Assembly (NCBI RefSeq): GCF_014646055.1
Contig: NZ_BMMS01000013.1
Coordinates: forward strand, 142,658 to 206,657
Length of the DNA: 64,000 nucleotides
Source: Wenjunlia tyrosinilytica
GTDB lineage: Bacteria > Actinomycetota > Actinomycetes > Streptomycetales > Streptomycetaceae
Reading direction: 5' to 3'
This document shows positions 34,512 through 44,121 of this stretch, piece after piece (position 1 is the first letter of the stretch; each line of letters opens with the position of its first letter). A model generated the notes under the pieces. It was not told the DNA's origin. It saw only the letters and a list, made by a program, of their open reading frames with translations, and searched no databases. Both the position numbers and the translations under genes were made by a program.

Positions 34512-35503
34512 GCACCATGTACGGCCAGTTCCCGGGAGCCCGCCCCCGCAGGCTCCGCACCACCCCGGCCATGCGCCGCCTGGCCGCCGAGACCCGGCTG
34601 CACCCGGCCGAGCTGATCCTCCCCGCTTTCGTCCGCGAGGGCATCAGCGAGCCGGTACCGATCTCCACCATGCCCGGTGTGGTCCAGCACACCCGGGACA
34701 CCCTCCGCAAGGCCGCGCACGACGCGGTGGCGGCGGGCGTCGGCGGCATCATGCTCTTCGGTGTCCCGGAGACCAAGGACGCGATCGGCTCCTCGGGCAC
34801 CGACCCGGACGGCATCCTCCAGGTCGCCATCCGGGACGTGATCTCCGAGATCGGCGACGCCGCCGTCGTCATGTCCGACCTGTGCCTGGACGAGCACACC
34901 GACCACGGCCACTGCGGTGTCCTGGACGAGCGGGGCGGGGTGGACAACGACGCCACGCTCGAGCGCTACGCGGAGATGGCCCGGGTCCAGGCCGACGCGG
35001 GTGTCCACGTCGTCGGCCCCAGCGGCATGATGGACGGCCAGGTCGGTGTGATCCGCCGTGCCCTCGACGAGGCGGGCCACCAGGACGTGGCGATCCTCGC
35101 CTACACGGCGAAGTACGCCTCCGGCCTCTACGGCCCGTTCCGCGAGGCCGTCGCCTCTTCGCTCAAGGGCGACCGCAAGACCTATCAGCAGGACCCGGCC
35201 AACGCCCGCGAGTCGCTGCGCGAACTGGCCCTCGACCTCGCCGAGGGTGCGGACATGGTCATGGTCAAGCCGGCGCTTCCCTGCCTGGATGTGCTGCGCC
35301 AGTTCGCGGACATCGCGGACGTCCCGGTCGCCGCCTACCAGATCTCGGGCGAGTACTCGATGGTCGAGGCGGCCGCCGCCAACGGCTGGATCGACCGCGA
35401 CCGCGTGATCATGGAGACACTGACCTCGATCCGCCGGGCCGGGGCGAGCAGCATCCTGACCTACTGGGCGACGGAGGTCGCCGGGCACCTGCGCGACCAG
35501 TGA
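34508..35503 (+). CDS. hemB: Delta-aminolevulinic acid dehydratase (porphobilinogen synthase)
   Basis: A 331-residue TIM-barrel enzyme condensing two ALA molecules. [16 protein letters not shown] is a metal-binding segment with His/Asp character, not the all-Cys zinc type; [19 protein letters not shown] and [19 protein letters not shown] (Schiff-base Lys) follow, with [14 protein letters not shown] bearing the second active-site lysine. It overlaps the preceding fusion gene by four bases and ends the operon. Confidence 0.97.
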   Translation: MSTMYGQFPGARPRRLRTTPAMRRLAAETRLHPAELILPAFVREGISEPVPISTMPGVVQHTRDTLRKAAHDAVAAGVGGIMLFGVPETKDAIGSSGTDPDGILQVAIRDVISEIGDAAVVMSDLCLDEHTDHGHCGVLDERGGVDNDATLERYAEMARVQADAGVHVVGPSGMMDGQVGVIRRALDEAGHQDVAILAYTAKYASGLYGPFREAVASSLKGDRKTYQQDPANARESLRELALDLAEGADMVMVKPALPCLDVLRQFADIADVPVAAYQISGEYSMVEAAAANGWIDRDRVIMETLTSIRRAGASSILTYWATEVAGHLRDQ

Positions 35504-35522
35504 CCGGATGACCCAGGACCCG

Positions 35523-35571
35523 GAAGGGGCCCTTCGAGGACGGCGTCGCACCGCCCTCGAAGGGCCCCTTC
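35523..35571. terminator. Bidirectional terminator between hemB and lipoprotein gene
   Basis: Arms GAAGGGGCCCTTCGAGG and CCTCGAAGGGCCCCTTC are perfect over 17 bp, extended by CGG/CCG after one mismatch, around a 7-base loop. It closes the haem operon and serves the convergent lipoprotein gene. Confidence 0.9.
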
Positions 35572-35601
35572 GTTCACGCGTCAACGGGACGCCGGCCGGC
35601 G

Positions 35602-36288
35602 CTACCGCACCTTGGCCAGCGCCTCCCTGGCGGCCTTGAGGGCTCCGGCCTCGATCTCCTTGGCGGCGGGGTCCTTGCCGTCCTCGAAGCCCGCGCCGTC
35701 GTACGAGACGGTCAGGGTGACATTGCTCCGGCGCACGACCACCGTCACATCCCGGTAGGTCTCCTTGTCCTTCTCCACCTCGGCGCTGACGAGCTGGGAC
35801 TCGTCGCCCAGCCCCGCCTCGCGCACGGACGGGTCCTGACCCTTCTTCAGGCCGTCCGGCCTGGCCGTGGAGGACCTCAGCTTCGCGAACGCGGTCTTCG
35901 CCTGCTCCTCGGCGCTGCCGATTCCCTGCACGCTGTCCGAGCGCCGGAACGCCACGTCCAGCCAGTGGTACTGGAACCCGTCCAGCCCGTTCCAGCTGCA
36001 ACTCGCCCGGGCGCTGGTGTCGGAGGACTGCGCGGCGTCGCCCGCCGCGTCCTTCGTCGCGGGCACCAGGGACGTCACCGTGCCCTTGGACAGCACCTTG
36101 CAGGGGTTGGGCAGCGCGGTGTACTTGGCGGGCGCCAGGCTCGGGGCGGCCGACTTCTTCACCTTCGGTGTGGACTTGTCGGACGAGCCGGAGCTGTTGG
36201 AGTCCGACGAGCCCGAACAGCCGGCGATGAGCACCGGCACGGCGGCCACGGCCAGCGCGCGGGCGATCCTGGAGGCTATTGGTCGCAT
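35602..36288 (-). CDS. Secreted lipoprotein, DUF3558-like
   Basis: A 228-residue lipoprotein. The signal peptide ends in the lipobox LIAGC (Cys about 23), then a Ser-rich linker. The mature domain has PNPCKVLSKGTVTSLVP, RASCSWNG and a C-terminal VTVVVRRSNVTLTVSYDG, a pattern found in DUF3558-type actinobacterial lipoproteins with a disulfide. Paralogous to the next gene. Function unknown. Confidence 0.82.
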   Translation of the reverse strand: MRPIASRIARALAVAAVPVLIAGCSGSSDSNSSGSSDKSTPKVKKSAAPSLAPAKYTALPNPCKVLSKGTVTSLVPATKDAAGDAAQSSDTSARASCSWNGLDGFQYHWLDVAFRRSDSVQGIGSAEEQAKTAFAKLRSSTARPDGLKKGQDPSVREAGLGDESQLVSAEVEKDKETYRDVTVVVRRSNVTLTVSYDGAGFEDGKDPAAKEIEAGALKAAREALAKVR

Positions 36289-36338
36289 GGTTCCTTCTGC
36301 TTGCGGTGGTTCGACGTAAACGGCCACAATACGCGGCC

Positions 36339-37130
36339 CTACTGCTCGCTCAGCCGCTCGGCGAGGTCCTTGGCCGCCATCCGCGCGGCTGTCTGGAGTT
36401 CGTCGCTGGAGGGCAGCGTCGAGTCCCGCTGCGGCCATTCCTGGTACTCGACGGTGACCACGACGTTGGCCTTGCGGAAGACGAGCGTCGCGTCGCGGTG
36501 CGGCAGGGCGTCGTCGGGGGCGGCCTTCTCCGTGATGAACGCCTCATCCCCTATCCCGTCCACGGCGTGGGGCACCACGGCCGCGTCACCGGAGTCCGCG
36601 GACGTGGAAGAGGAGGAGGCCGACGCGGCGCCACTGGGCACGTCCGCGCTGGTGGCGGTGTCCAAGTAGTCGTCCTGCGCCTGCTCTTCGTCGCTGGTGG
36701 CGTCGTCGTACGAGACGACCCGCTCGAAGTCCACATGCAGGTAGCGGGTCCACTCGTCGTTCTTGAGCGTCCACTCGCAGCCTGCGCGCCGGTCGTTGTC
36801 GAACGTGAGTGTGGCCTTGCCCACACCGTCCCCGTCGCCCACCGCGCTGTCGGAGCCGCCCTGCCGGGCGCTCGCGGCGGCGCTCTCCTTCGCTCCGGGA
36901 AGGAGCTTGCCGAGAGTGTCCTCGGAGACCGCCGCGCAGGGCTCCGGCAGCAGTTGGAACTTCCCCGGGGAAGCGGCCGGCTCCGCCTTGGTGGTCTCTC
37001 CGGGCTTGGGGGTGCTCTTGGCGGTGTCCTGGCCCGGGGAACCGGTGCAGGAGACACCCGCGAGCAGTAGTAGCCCGACGGCCGCCGGCACGGCGGCAGC
37101 ATGGCGAAGTCGCCTTGCCAGCAGGGCCAT
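36339..37130 (-). CDS. Secreted lipoprotein, paralogue of the neighbour
   Basis: A 263-residue lipoprotein with lipobox LAGVSC (Cys about 23). It follows the same plan: LLPEPCAAVSEDTLGKLLPG, RRAGCEWTLKND and ATLVFRKANVVVTVEYQEW. It carries an extra Ser/Asp-rich segment (about 155-180). The ATG at 37130 is preferred because GAGAGGAA lies upstream; it is 50 bp before the first lipoprotein gene, suggesting co-transcription. Probably a tandem duplication, now diverged. Confidence 0.82.
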   Translation of the reverse strand: MALLARRLRHAAAVPAAVGLLLLAGVSCTGSPGQDTAKSTPKPGETTKAEPAASPGKFQLLPEPCAAVSEDTLGKLLPGAKESAAASARQGGSDSAVGDGDGVGKATLTFDNDRRAGCEWTLKNDEWTRYLHVDFERVVSYDDATSDEEQAQDDYLDTATSADVPSGAASASSSSTSADSGDAAVVPHAVDGIGDEAFITEKAAPDDALPHRDATLVFRKANVVVTVEYQEWPQRDSTLPSSDELQTAARMAAKDLAERLSEQ

Positions 37131-37359
37131 TCGGCGTTCCTCTCCCCGAAAATCCATTGCCCACACCGTATCCACCATGGCTACATGGACCCCGCCACCT
37201 GTTCGAGACGACGAGGAAGGAGGGGGACGTTGACCTTCATTGTCTACCGCAGAGGCCGACGTATGCGCCTCTCCAGGGCCTGTTCCGCGCGCTGAATCCA
37301 CTTTTGCCGCGCTCGCCCGTATTCCTATGCTTTTTACGTATCGACCAGGAGGTCATGCA

Positions 37360-38553
37360 ATGAGTTACACCGAGGTGCCCGGCGTCAAGGTGCCGATCCG
37401 CATGTGGACGGACCCGGCCACGGTCGAGGGCCAGGCCATGCAGCAGCTGCGCAATGTCTCCTCGCTGCCGTGGATCAGCGGCCTCGCCGTGATGCCGGAC
37501 GTGCACTACGGCAAGGGCGCGACCGTCGGCTCGGTCATCGCGATGCGCGGTGCCGTGTGCCCGGCGGCGGTGGGCGTGGACATCGGCTGCGGCATGAGCG
37601 CGGTGAAGACCTCGCTGACCGCCCGCGACCTGCCCGACGACCTGTCCCGGCTGCGCTCGAAGATCGAGCAGGCCATCCCGGTCGGCCGCGGAATGCACCA
37701 GGAGCCCGTGGATCCGCGTGATCTGCACGGCTTCCCGACGGCCGGGTGGGGCGGCTTCTGGGAGCGGTTCGAGGGCCTGGCCGACGCGGTGAGGTTCCGC
37801 CGGGAGCGGGCGCTCTCCCAGATGGGGACGCTCGGATCCGGCAACCACTTCATCGAGTTCTGCCTCGACGAGTCGGGATCGGTCTGGCTGATGCTCCACT
37901 CCGGATCGCGCAACATCGGCAAGGAGCTCGCCGAGCACCACATGGGCGTCGCGCAGGGCCTGCCGCACAACCAGGGCCTGGTCGACCGCGATCTCGCCGT
38001 CTTCATCGCGGACACCCCGCAGATGGCGGCATACCGCGAGGACCTGTTCTGGGCGCAGGAGTACGCGAAGCTCAACCGCGCGGTGATGATGGCGCTCTTC
38101 CAGGACGTGGTCCGCGGGGAGTTCCGCAAGGCGAGGGTCACCTTCGACGAGGTGATCTCGTGCCACCACAACTACGTGGCCGAGGAGTCCTACGGCGGTG
38201 TGGAACTGCTGGTGACCCGCAAGGGCGCCATCCGGGCGGGCTCGGGCGACATGGGCATCATCCCGGGCTCCATGGGCACCGGCTCGTACATCGTGCGCGG
38301 CCTGGGCAACCCGGCGGCGTTCAACTCCGCCTCCCACGGCGCGGGCCGCAAGATGAGCCGCAACGCGGCGAAGAAGCGGTTCTCGACGCGGGACCTGGAG
38401 GAGCAGACCAAGGGCGTCGAGTGCCGCAAGGACTCCGGCGTCGTGGACGAGATCCCGGGGGCCTACAAGAAGATCGAGAAGGTCATCGAGCAGCAGAGCG
38501 ACCTCGTCGAGGTCGTGGCGAAGCTCAAGCAGGTGATCTGCGTCAAGGGGTGA
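37360..38553 (+). CDS. rtcB: RtcB-family RNA ligase
   Basis: A 397-residue RtcB-like protein. Signature motifs are GLAVMPDVHYGKGATVGSV, GVDIGCGM (metal Asp and Cys), GTLGSGNHFIEF (Asn/His for GTP), CHHNYV and SHGAGRKMSR, containing conserved residues of the GTP-dependent 3'-phosphate/5'-OH ligase. RtcB repairs cleaved tRNA or other RNAs. The start ATG lies seven bases after AGGAGGT, one of the best ribosome sites in the window. No archease or rtcA gene is near. Confidence 0.92.
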   Translation: MSYTEVPGVKVPIRMWTDPATVEGQAMQQLRNVSSLPWISGLAVMPDVHYGKGATVGSVIAMRGAVCPAAVGVDIGCGMSAVKTSLTARDLPDDLSRLRSKIEQAIPVGRGMHQEPVDPRDLHGFPTAGWGGFWERFEGLADAVRFRRERALSQMGTLGSGNHFIEFCLDESGSVWLMLHSGSRNIGKELAEHHMGVAQGLPHNQGLVDRDLAVFIADTPQMAAYREDLFWAQEYAKLNRAVMMALFQDVVRGEFRKARVTFDEVISCHHNYVAEESYGGVELLVTRKGAIRAGSGDMGIIPGSMGTGSYIVRGLGNPAAFNSASHGAGRKMSRNAAKKRFSTRDLEEQTKGVECRKDSGVVDEIPGAYKKIEKVIEQQSDLVEVVAKLKQVICVKG

Positions 38554-38606
38554 CAGCCCCTGCGCCGCGCCGAGGGCGTCCTGCGGCATGCCGGGGGCGT
38601 CCTCGG

Positions 38607-39236
38607 TCAGGTGCGGCGGCGCAGGCGGTACCAGTGCTCGTCGGCCTTGAGGCGCCGCATGAGCGGCGGCGGTTCGAGCATCGAGGCCACGGTGTCGGTG
38701 ATCCGCCAGCGGGGGAAGGCGGTCGCGACCTCCAGGCGGGTCGCGCCGCGGGGCAGCGGGCCGCGGTTCATCGGGGCCCACACCGCCATGAGGAGGGTGG
38801 CGTCGGGGGATGCCACGGCCGTGATCTCGCGGCCCATCGCGGTGCGCTGGGCGTCGGTCAGCGCGTGGAATGTCCCGGTGTCCAGCAGGAGCCGGAAGCC
38901 GGAGCCGACGTCCGCCGCGCCGAGGTCGGTCACATCGCCGTGGACGAACCCGGCGTCCACGCCCGCCTCGCGTGCCCGCCCCCGGGCCCGGCGCACGGCC
39001 TTCTCCACGATGTCCACGCCGGTGACCGCCCAGCCGCGCCTGGCCAGTTCCACACCCCAGACGCCGCTGCCGCAGCCGATGTCGAGCGCCCGCCCGAACG
39101 GCGGCTCGAGCCCGTCCTCCTCCCGGTCGAGGAGTTGCGCGAACTTCTCCGCGTACTCCTGGTTCTTGGCGGCGCCCTCCCAGGGGTGCAGGCCGATGCG
39201 GTAGGCCACGGTGAAGAACGTTCTGCCTGCGCCCAC
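38607..39236 (-). CDS. Class I SAM-dependent methyltransferase
   Basis: A 209-residue methyltransferase. Motif I is ALDIGCGSGVWGVELARRG, followed by VTGVDIVEKAVRRAR and a post-motif LLLDTGTFHALTDAQR. It resembles the thiopurine/tellurite-resistance-like small methyltransferases. The GTG start is preceded by CCAGGAGGT. Substrate unknown; it converges on rtcB. Confidence 0.88.
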   Translation of the reverse strand: MGAGRTFFTVAYRIGLHPWEGAAKNQEYAEKFAQLLDREEDGLEPPFGRALDIGCGSGVWGVELARRGWAVTGVDIVEKAVRRARGRAREAGVDAGFVHGDVTDLGAADVGSGFRLLLDTGTFHALTDAQRTAMGREITAVASPDATLLMAVWAPMNRGPLPRGATRLEVATAFPRWRITDTVASMLEPPPLMRRLKADEHWYRLRRRT

Positions 39237-39317
39237 GGCGAGTGACCTCCTGGCTGCGCGACGCGTTGTGCGTACGCAAACGCTATCCGTTACCCCGCCG
39301 AGTGCAAGGAGAACGTC

Positions 39318-39779
39318 GTGGACCTACGCCAACTCGCCCTGGTCGGTGCCGCCGGAGCCGCGCTCGTCCTGGGGGCGGCCTGCCCGGCGGAGGCCTGCCG
39401 CTGTGTGGACAGGACCGCGAAGGAGTACTTCGCCTCGGCGGACGGCGTGTTCACCGGTGAGGTCACCGCCCAGCGCACGGCCGACGGCCGCAGGCTCGCC
39501 GTGGTCAAGGTGCTGCGGGAGTACAAGGACCGCAAGAAGGTGATCGACGGGGTCACCGGTGTGGACACGGCCGACAGTCCGGGCTCCTGCGGTGTGCGGT
39601 TCAAGGACCACGCCACGTATGTCTTCTACGTGAAGGAGGACGCCAACGGCATGACCCGCACCAGTACGTGCAGCGGCACCCGCCCCATCCCGAAGGCGAA
39701 GGCCGAGGCGGAGGCGGACAAGACCCAGCCGCCCCTGGTCCTCGCGTCCACGGGCGGCCTCATCAACACCAGGCTCTGA
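39318..39779 (+). CDS. Secreted TIMP/NTR-like protein
   Basis: A 153-residue secreted protein. After a signal peptide (LALVGAAGAALVLGAACPAEA) the mature protein begins CRCVDRTAKEYFASADGVF, like tissue-inhibitor-of-metalloproteinase (NTR) domains, in which an N-terminal Cys-x-Cys is essential. GSCGVRFKDHATYVFYVKE and a distal CSGTRP supply the partner cysteines. The protein ends in a hydrophobic stretch without an obvious sortase motif. It could inhibit a secreted protease, but this is inference. The GTG start has AAGGAGAA upstream. Confidence 0.7.
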   Translation: MDLRQLALVGAAGAALVLGAACPAEACRCVDRTAKEYFASADGVFTGEVTAQRTADGRRLAVVKVLREYKDRKKVIDGVTGVDTADSPGSCGVRFKDHATYVFYVKEDANGMTRTSTCSGTRPIPKAKAEAEADKTQPPLVLASTGGLINTRL

Positions 39780-39847
39780 GGGGGCGGCCAGGCAGCCGGG
39801 CGGCCAGGCACCCGGGCGGGCCGGCGCCCGGCGCCCGGCCCTGCTCC

Positions 39848-40534
39848 CTACGCTCCGAAGCTCTTCCCGCCGCCGCTCCTGGCCTTCGCCTTGGCCCCCG
39901 GCAGCAGGTGCGGCGGCACCAGGTCGCGGGCGGGCTCGCTGTAGCCGACGGAGACGATCTTGTCGCCCTGGTAGGTGAAGGTCGTCAGGCTCGCGAGCGA
40001 GCACTGCCGCTTGCGCGGGTCGTGCCACAGGCGCCGCCGCTCGACGAAGCACCGGGTGACCCAGATCGGCAGCTGATGGCTGACGCACACCGCCTCGTGC
40101 CCGCGGGCCGCGTCCCGGGCGGAGTTCAGCGCCGCCATCATCCGCACGACCTGCTCGATGTACGGCTCGCCCCAGGAGGGGCGGAAGGGGTTGACCAGGT
40201 GCTTCCAGTACCCGGGGTTGCGCAGCGAGCCGTCGCCGACGCCGAAGGTCCTGCCCTGGAAGATGTTCTCCGCCTCCAGGAGCCGCTCGTCGGAGGCGAT
40301 CTCGAGCCCGTGCTCCTTGGCGATCGGCCCCGCGGTCTCCTGGGCGCGCTCCAGCGGCGATGCCACGACGTGTGTGATGTCGCGGTCGGCGAGGTGCTCG
40401 CCGACGCGCTCGGCCATCCGTACGCCCAGCTCCGACAGGTGGTAGCCCGGGAGCCGCCCGTACAGCACGCCGGAGGGGTTGTGGACCTCTCCGTGGCGCA
40501 TCAGGTGGACGACCGTGATGTCCTTGTCACTCAC
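39848..40534 (-). CDS. Histidine phosphatase-family protein
   Basis: A 228-residue phosphoglycerate-mutase-like protein. The RHG motif is [20 protein letters not shown], and the second catalytic His is in [15 protein letters not shown]. The C-terminus is basic. Overlap with the hemL stop (GTGA) indicates translational coupling. It may act on a small phosphorylated metabolite; no haem-specific role is established. The 39781-39840 gap holds two GGGCGGCCAGGCA-type repeats. Confidence 0.88.
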   Translation of the reverse strand: MSDKDITVVHLMRHGEVHNPSGVLYGRLPGYHLSELGVRMAERVGEHLADRDITHVVASPLERAQETAGPIAKEHGLEIASDERLLEAENIFQGRTFGVGDGSLRNPGYWKHLVNPFRPSWGEPYIEQVVRMMAALNSARDAARGHEAVCVSHQLPIWVTRCFVERRRLWHDPRKRQCSLASLTTFTYQGDKIVSVGYSEPARDLVPPHLLPGAKAKARSGGGKSFGA

Positions 40535-41850
40535 CCGGACTTCTCCTCCTCTGCCTCGGCCGCGGCCCGTGCCGCCGCCGGTAGTGCCGCCTCGATCCGC
40601 TCGATCGCGGCCCCGTCATGCGCCGCCGACACGAACCACGACTCGAACGCCGACGGGGGCAGGTACACGCCCTGCGAGAGCATCGAGTGGAAGAACGCGG
40701 TGAAACGGTACGCCTGCTGCTTTTTCGCTTCGTCGTATGTGGTGACCGGTGACTCGGTGAAGAACACCGAGAACATGTTCCCCGCCGTCTGGATCCGGTG
40801 GGCGACGCCTTCCTTCGCCAGCGCCCGCGCCACCAGCCCGGAGACCTCCGCGGCGACGCGGTCGACGGTGGCGTACACCTCATCGGTGCACAGCCGCAGC
40901 TGGGCAAGTCCGGCCGCGGTCGCCACCGGGTTCCCCGAGAGCGTTCCGGCCTGGTACACCGGGCCGGCCGGGGCGAGGCGGCCCATGACGTCCGCACGTC
41001 CGCCGAAGGCCGCGGCCGGGAAGCCGCCGCCCATGACCTTGCCGAACGTCATCAGGTCGGGCCGCACACCGTCGATGCCGTACCAGCCGGCCCTGGAGAC
41101 GCGGAAGCCGGTCATCACCTCGTCGGAGATGTAGAGCGCGCCATTGGCACGGCACAAATCGGCCAAACCCTGGTTGAAGCCGGGCAGCGGCGGGACGACG
41201 CCCATGTTGCCCGGCGACGCCTCGGTGATCACACAGGCGATCTCGCCGGGGTGCGCGGCGAAGGCCGACCGGACCGCGTCAAGATCGTTGTACGGAAGCA
41301 CGATCGTGTCACCTGCCTGCGCGCCCGTCACCCCAGGAGTGTCGGGTAGCCCGAAGGTGGCAACTCCGGAACCCGCCGCGGCCAGCAGCGCGTCCACATG
41401 TCCGTGGTAGCAGCCGGCGAACTTCACGACCTTGGCCCGGCCGGTGAAACCGCGCGCGAGGCGGATCGCGGACATGGTGGCCTCGGTGCCGGAGGAGACC
41501 AGGCGCACCTGCTCCACGGGCTCGACCCGCCCGACGATCTCCTCGGCCAGTGCCACCTCGCCCTCACCGGGCGTGCCGAACGATGTACCGCGGGCCACCG
41601 CCTCCTGCGCCGCCGCCGTCACTTCGGGGTGCCGGTGGCCGAGCAGCATCGGCCCCCAGGAGCACACCAGGTCGACATAACTGCGGCCATCGGCGTCGGT
41701 GAGGTACGGGCCGGTGCCGGACACCATGAACCGGGGCGTACCGCCCACGGCGCGGAAGGCGCGCACCGGAGAGTTCACCCCGCCCGGTGTCACCGCGGCA
41801 GCGCGGTCGAACAGGGTCTGCGAGACTGGGGCTTCGTAGGGATAGCTCAC
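40531..41850 (-). CDS. hemL: Glutamate-1-semialdehyde 2,1-aminomutase
   Basis: A 439-residue PLP enzyme converting GSA, the product of HemA, to 5-aminolevulinate. [17 protein letters not shown] starts the core, [15 protein letters not shown] and [12 protein letters not shown] are typical, and the PLP lysine is in [19 protein letters not shown] near residue 275. It lies in the opposite orientation from and about 5 kb downstream of hemB, so with the rex operon it completes the C5 route to uroporphyrinogen III. Confidence 0.97.
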   Translation of the reverse strand: MSYPYEAPVSQTLFDRAAAVTPGGVNSPVRAFRAVGGTPRFMVSGTGPYLTDADGRSYVDLVCSWGPMLLGHRHPEVTAAAQEAVARGTSFGTPGEGEVALAEEIVGRVEPVEQVRLVSSGTEATMSAIRLARGFTGRAKVVKFAGCYHGHVDALLAAAGSGVATFGLPDTPGVTGAQAGDTIVLPYNDLDAVRSAFAAHPGEIACVITEASPGNMGVVPPLPGFNQGLADLCRANGALYISDEVMTGFRVSRAGWYGIDGVRPDLMTFGKVMGGGFPAAAFGGRADVMGRLAPAGPVYQAGTLSGNPVATAAGLAQLRLCTDEVYATVDRVAAEVSGLVARALAKEGVAHRIQTAGNMFSVFFTESPVTTYDEAKKQQAYRFTAFFHSMLSQGVYLPPSAFESWFVSAAHDGAAIERIEAALPAAARAAAEAEEEKSG

Positions 41851-41906
41851 GAAGCCAATGTTCTCAGAGCTTGATGGTGAGTGTGCAGCGGGCGTTTCGC
41901 GTACAT

Positions 41907-41928
41907 GTCTCAGAGGGTCATCTGAGAC
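41907..41928. promoter_or_regulatory. Palindrome in the hemL upstream region
   Basis: GTCTCAGA and TCTGAGAC form a perfect 8-bp inverted repeat around GGGTCA, 57-78 bp upstream of the hemL start. It lacks a U-tract and faces a divergent gene, so an operator is more likely than a terminator. The binding protein is unknown. Nothing else is seen between 41929 and 42118. Confidence 0.4.
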
Positions 41929-42118
41929 GATGATCGGGTTGCGCGGTTGGGTCTGCGAATGGTCGGGTAGTGAGATGCAGCGCGGTGGTGAACTGGGCGA
42001 AGGGGCGGACGACCCCGGACCAGACCGCGCGCTACCCGCTGGGCGGTCGAGGCGGCGCCGGGGACACGGCCCAACCGACCACGACGGAGCGGTGGAAGGT
42101 GGAAGCAGGGGTGGCCGT

Positions 42119-42553
42119 GTGGGGGTGACCTACAAGTACTTCGGCGCGCCCGACGGCGCCGCTGCCGCCCGCGTCCCGACGTCGTACAGCCGCGAGGAGC
42201 TGGGCGGGGACGAACTGGGCAACGGCCTGTTCACGAAGGTGAAGCCGGAGACCATGGCGGCGATGGTGCTCACGGGTATCGAAGGCATACCCCTGGCCAA
42301 GGTCCCGCCGCTGGAGCTGATCGTCCTCCACCCCGACTACGCGGTGGTCAAGCTCCCGGTGAACGTCGTCGAGCCGCTGCGCAAGGCCGATGAGGAGGCC
42401 CTGGGCGCCGCGGCCTTCATCTGGTCCACGGTGCCCGACCGGCGCGGCCCGAGGGATGCCTTCGTGATCTACAAGATGCTCCACGAGTGGCAGGACTTCG
42501 CCCACCGCCTCGACGAGGCGGGGCACCAGCTCTACTGCCTGGTCTGGCCCTGA
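42119..42553 (+). CDS. Conserved-looking cytosolic protein of unknown function
   Basis: A 144-residue protein with no motif I can name: [56 protein letters not shown] and [17 protein letters not shown]. Its composition is well-folded, with no membrane or signal segment. Two in-frame GTG codons (42119 and 42125) could start it; AGGGG lies well before the first. Codon use fits neighbouring genes. Confidence 0.6.
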   Translation: MGVTYKYFGAPDGAAAARVPTSYSREELGGDELGNGLFTKVKPETMAAMVLTGIEGIPLAKVPPLELIVLHPDYAVVKLPVNVVEPLRKADEEALGAAAFIWSTVPDRRGPRDAFVIYKMLHEWQDFAHRLDEAGHQLYCLVWP

Positions 42554-42566
42554 CCGGCAACCGAGG

Positions 42567-42582
42567 TGTGACGTCTGTCACA
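42567..42582. promoter_or_regulatory. CRP-type palindrome upstream of an SDR gene
   Basis: TGTGACGTCTGTCACA is a perfect inverted repeat that fits the CRP/FNR-family consensus TGTGA-N6-TCACA exactly. It lies 97-112 bp upstream of the SDR start and 14 bp after the previous stop codon. Confidence 0.5.
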
Positions 42583-42678
42583 TCGTCGGATGCCGGTGGG
42601 GCTCACCGGGGCCCGGTCGGAGGGCCGTTGCGGCCGGGAGCCGGCCGGAACATTCCACGGAAGGTACGCAAACAGGCC

Positions 42679-43431
42679 ATGGAACGCACCGCAGTTGTCA
42701 CCGGCGCCAGCAGCGGGATCGGCGCCGCCACCGCGCGCCGCCTCGCCGAGGCCGGGTACCGCGTCGTGCTGACCGCCCGGCGCGAGGACCGGCTCAAGGC
42801 CATGACCGCCGAACTCACCGGGGAGGGCCACGACGCCGCGGCGCGGTTGCTCGACGTCACCGACCGCGCCGCCGTGGACGCGTTCGCCGCCTCCCTGGAG
42901 CGCTGCGACGTGCTGGTCAACAACGCGGGCGGTGCCATCGGCGCGGAGCCGGTGGCCTCCTCCGACCCCGCCGACTGGCGGACGATGTACGAGGTCAACG
43001 TCCTGGGAACCCTGCACATGACGCAGGCCCTGCTGCCGAAGCTCATCGAGAGCGGCGACGGGACCGTCGTCGTCCTCTCCTCCACCGCCGCGTTCACCGC
43101 CTATGAGGGCGGGGGCGGTTATGTCGCGGCCAAGAGCGGTGCCCACGCGCTCGCCGGGACCCTGCGGCTGGAACTGTGCGGGGAACCGGTGCGCGTGATC
43201 GAGATCGCGCCGGGAATGGTGCGGACCGACGAGTTCGCGGTGAACCGCTTCCGCGGCGACGAGGCCAAGGCCGCCGCCGTCTACCAGGGCGTCGACCAGC
43301 CCCTGCTCGCCGAGGACGTGGCCGACACGGTGGTCTGGGCGGTCACCCGGCCCTCCCATGTCAATGTGGACCTGCTCGTCGTACGCCCCCGCGCCCAGGC
43401 CGCGCAGCACAAGGTGCACCGCCGGGGTTGA
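42679..43431 (+). CDS. Short-chain dehydrogenase/reductase
   Basis: A 250-residue SDR with AVVTGASSGIGAATARRL near residue 4, LVNNAGGAI near 82, the catalytic Ser in VVVLSSTAAFTAYEGGGGY and Tyr-x3-Lys in YVAAKSGAHALAG. VLTARREDRL after strand two suggests NADP(H). It is a homologue of the SDR at 11987 but diverged. Substrate unknown. It precedes the PfpI-like gene by 77 bp. Confidence 0.9.
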   Translation: MERTAVVTGASSGIGAATARRLAEAGYRVVLTARREDRLKAMTAELTGEGHDAAARLLDVTDRAAVDAFAASLERCDVLVNNAGGAIGAEPVASSDPADWRTMYEVNVLGTLHMTQALLPKLIESGDGTVVVLSSTAAFTAYEGGGGYVAAKSGAHALAGTLRLELCGEPVRVIEIAPGMVRTDEFAVNRFRGDEAKAAAVYQGVDQPLLAEDVADTVVWAVTRPSHVNVDLLVVRPRAQAAQHKVHRRG

Positions 43432-43508
43432 GCTGTTTCGCCCTCCACTGCCGGGGCACTCGCGAGGAGATCCGGAATCCCCAGCAGTACGAGAGGACGG
43501 TGGGAACC

Positions 43509-44054
43509 GTGAGGGTTGCCTTCCTCGTGGCACCCGAGGGCATCGAGCAGGTCGAGCTGACCGACCCGTGGCAGGCCGTGCTGGAGGCCGGGGGCACTCC
43601 CCGGCTGGTGTCCACCAAGCACGGGCACGCGCAGGCGTTCAATCACCTCGACAGGGCGGACACCTTCAAGATCGACGAGACCGTCGACGAGACGAGCGCG
43701 GACGACTTCGACGCTCTGTTGCTCCCCGGCGGCGTCGCGAACCCCGACTTCCTGCGGATGCGGGACAACGCCGTGGCGTTCGTCAGGGGTTTCTTCGACG
43801 CCGGGAAGCCGGTCGCGGCGATCTGCCACGCCCCGTGGACGCTGATCGAGGCCGAAGTGGTGCGCGGACGCACGGTGACCTCGTGGCCGAGCCTGAAGAC
43901 CGATCTGCGCAACGCGGGGGCCGAGTGGGTGGACGAGAAGGTCCAGGTCTGCCACTCGGGGCCGAACGTCCTGGTCACCAGCCGCAAGCCGGCCGATCTG
44001 AAGTTCTTCGACGAAGCCGCCGTCACCGAGTTCGAGAAGGCGGTCAAGGGCTAG
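43509..44054 (+). CDS. DJ-1/PfpI-family protein
   Basis: A 181-residue DJ-1/PfpI protein. The nucleophile-elbow cysteine is in KPVAAICHAPWTLIEAEVV, with the supporting Glu in FLVAPEGIEQVEL near residue 12. DALLLPGGVANPDFLR is also typical. Members include glyoxalase III-like and chaperone or deglycase activities. GTG at 43509 and GTG at 43500 are both possible starts. Confidence 0.88.
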   Translation: MRVAFLVAPEGIEQVELTDPWQAVLEAGGTPRLVSTKHGHAQAFNHLDRADTFKIDETVDETSADDFDALLLPGGVANPDFLRMRDNAVAFVRGFFDAGKPVAAICHAPWTLIEAEVVRGRTVTSWPSLKTDLRNAGAEWVDEKVQVCHSGPNVLVTSRKPADLKFFDEAAVTEFEKAVKG

Positions 44055-44121
44055 CGCACAGCAGGTCAGCCCCTTCGGGGGCCTGAGTGAGAGGGGCCGG
44101 TAAAGGGGCCGAATCGGGCCA

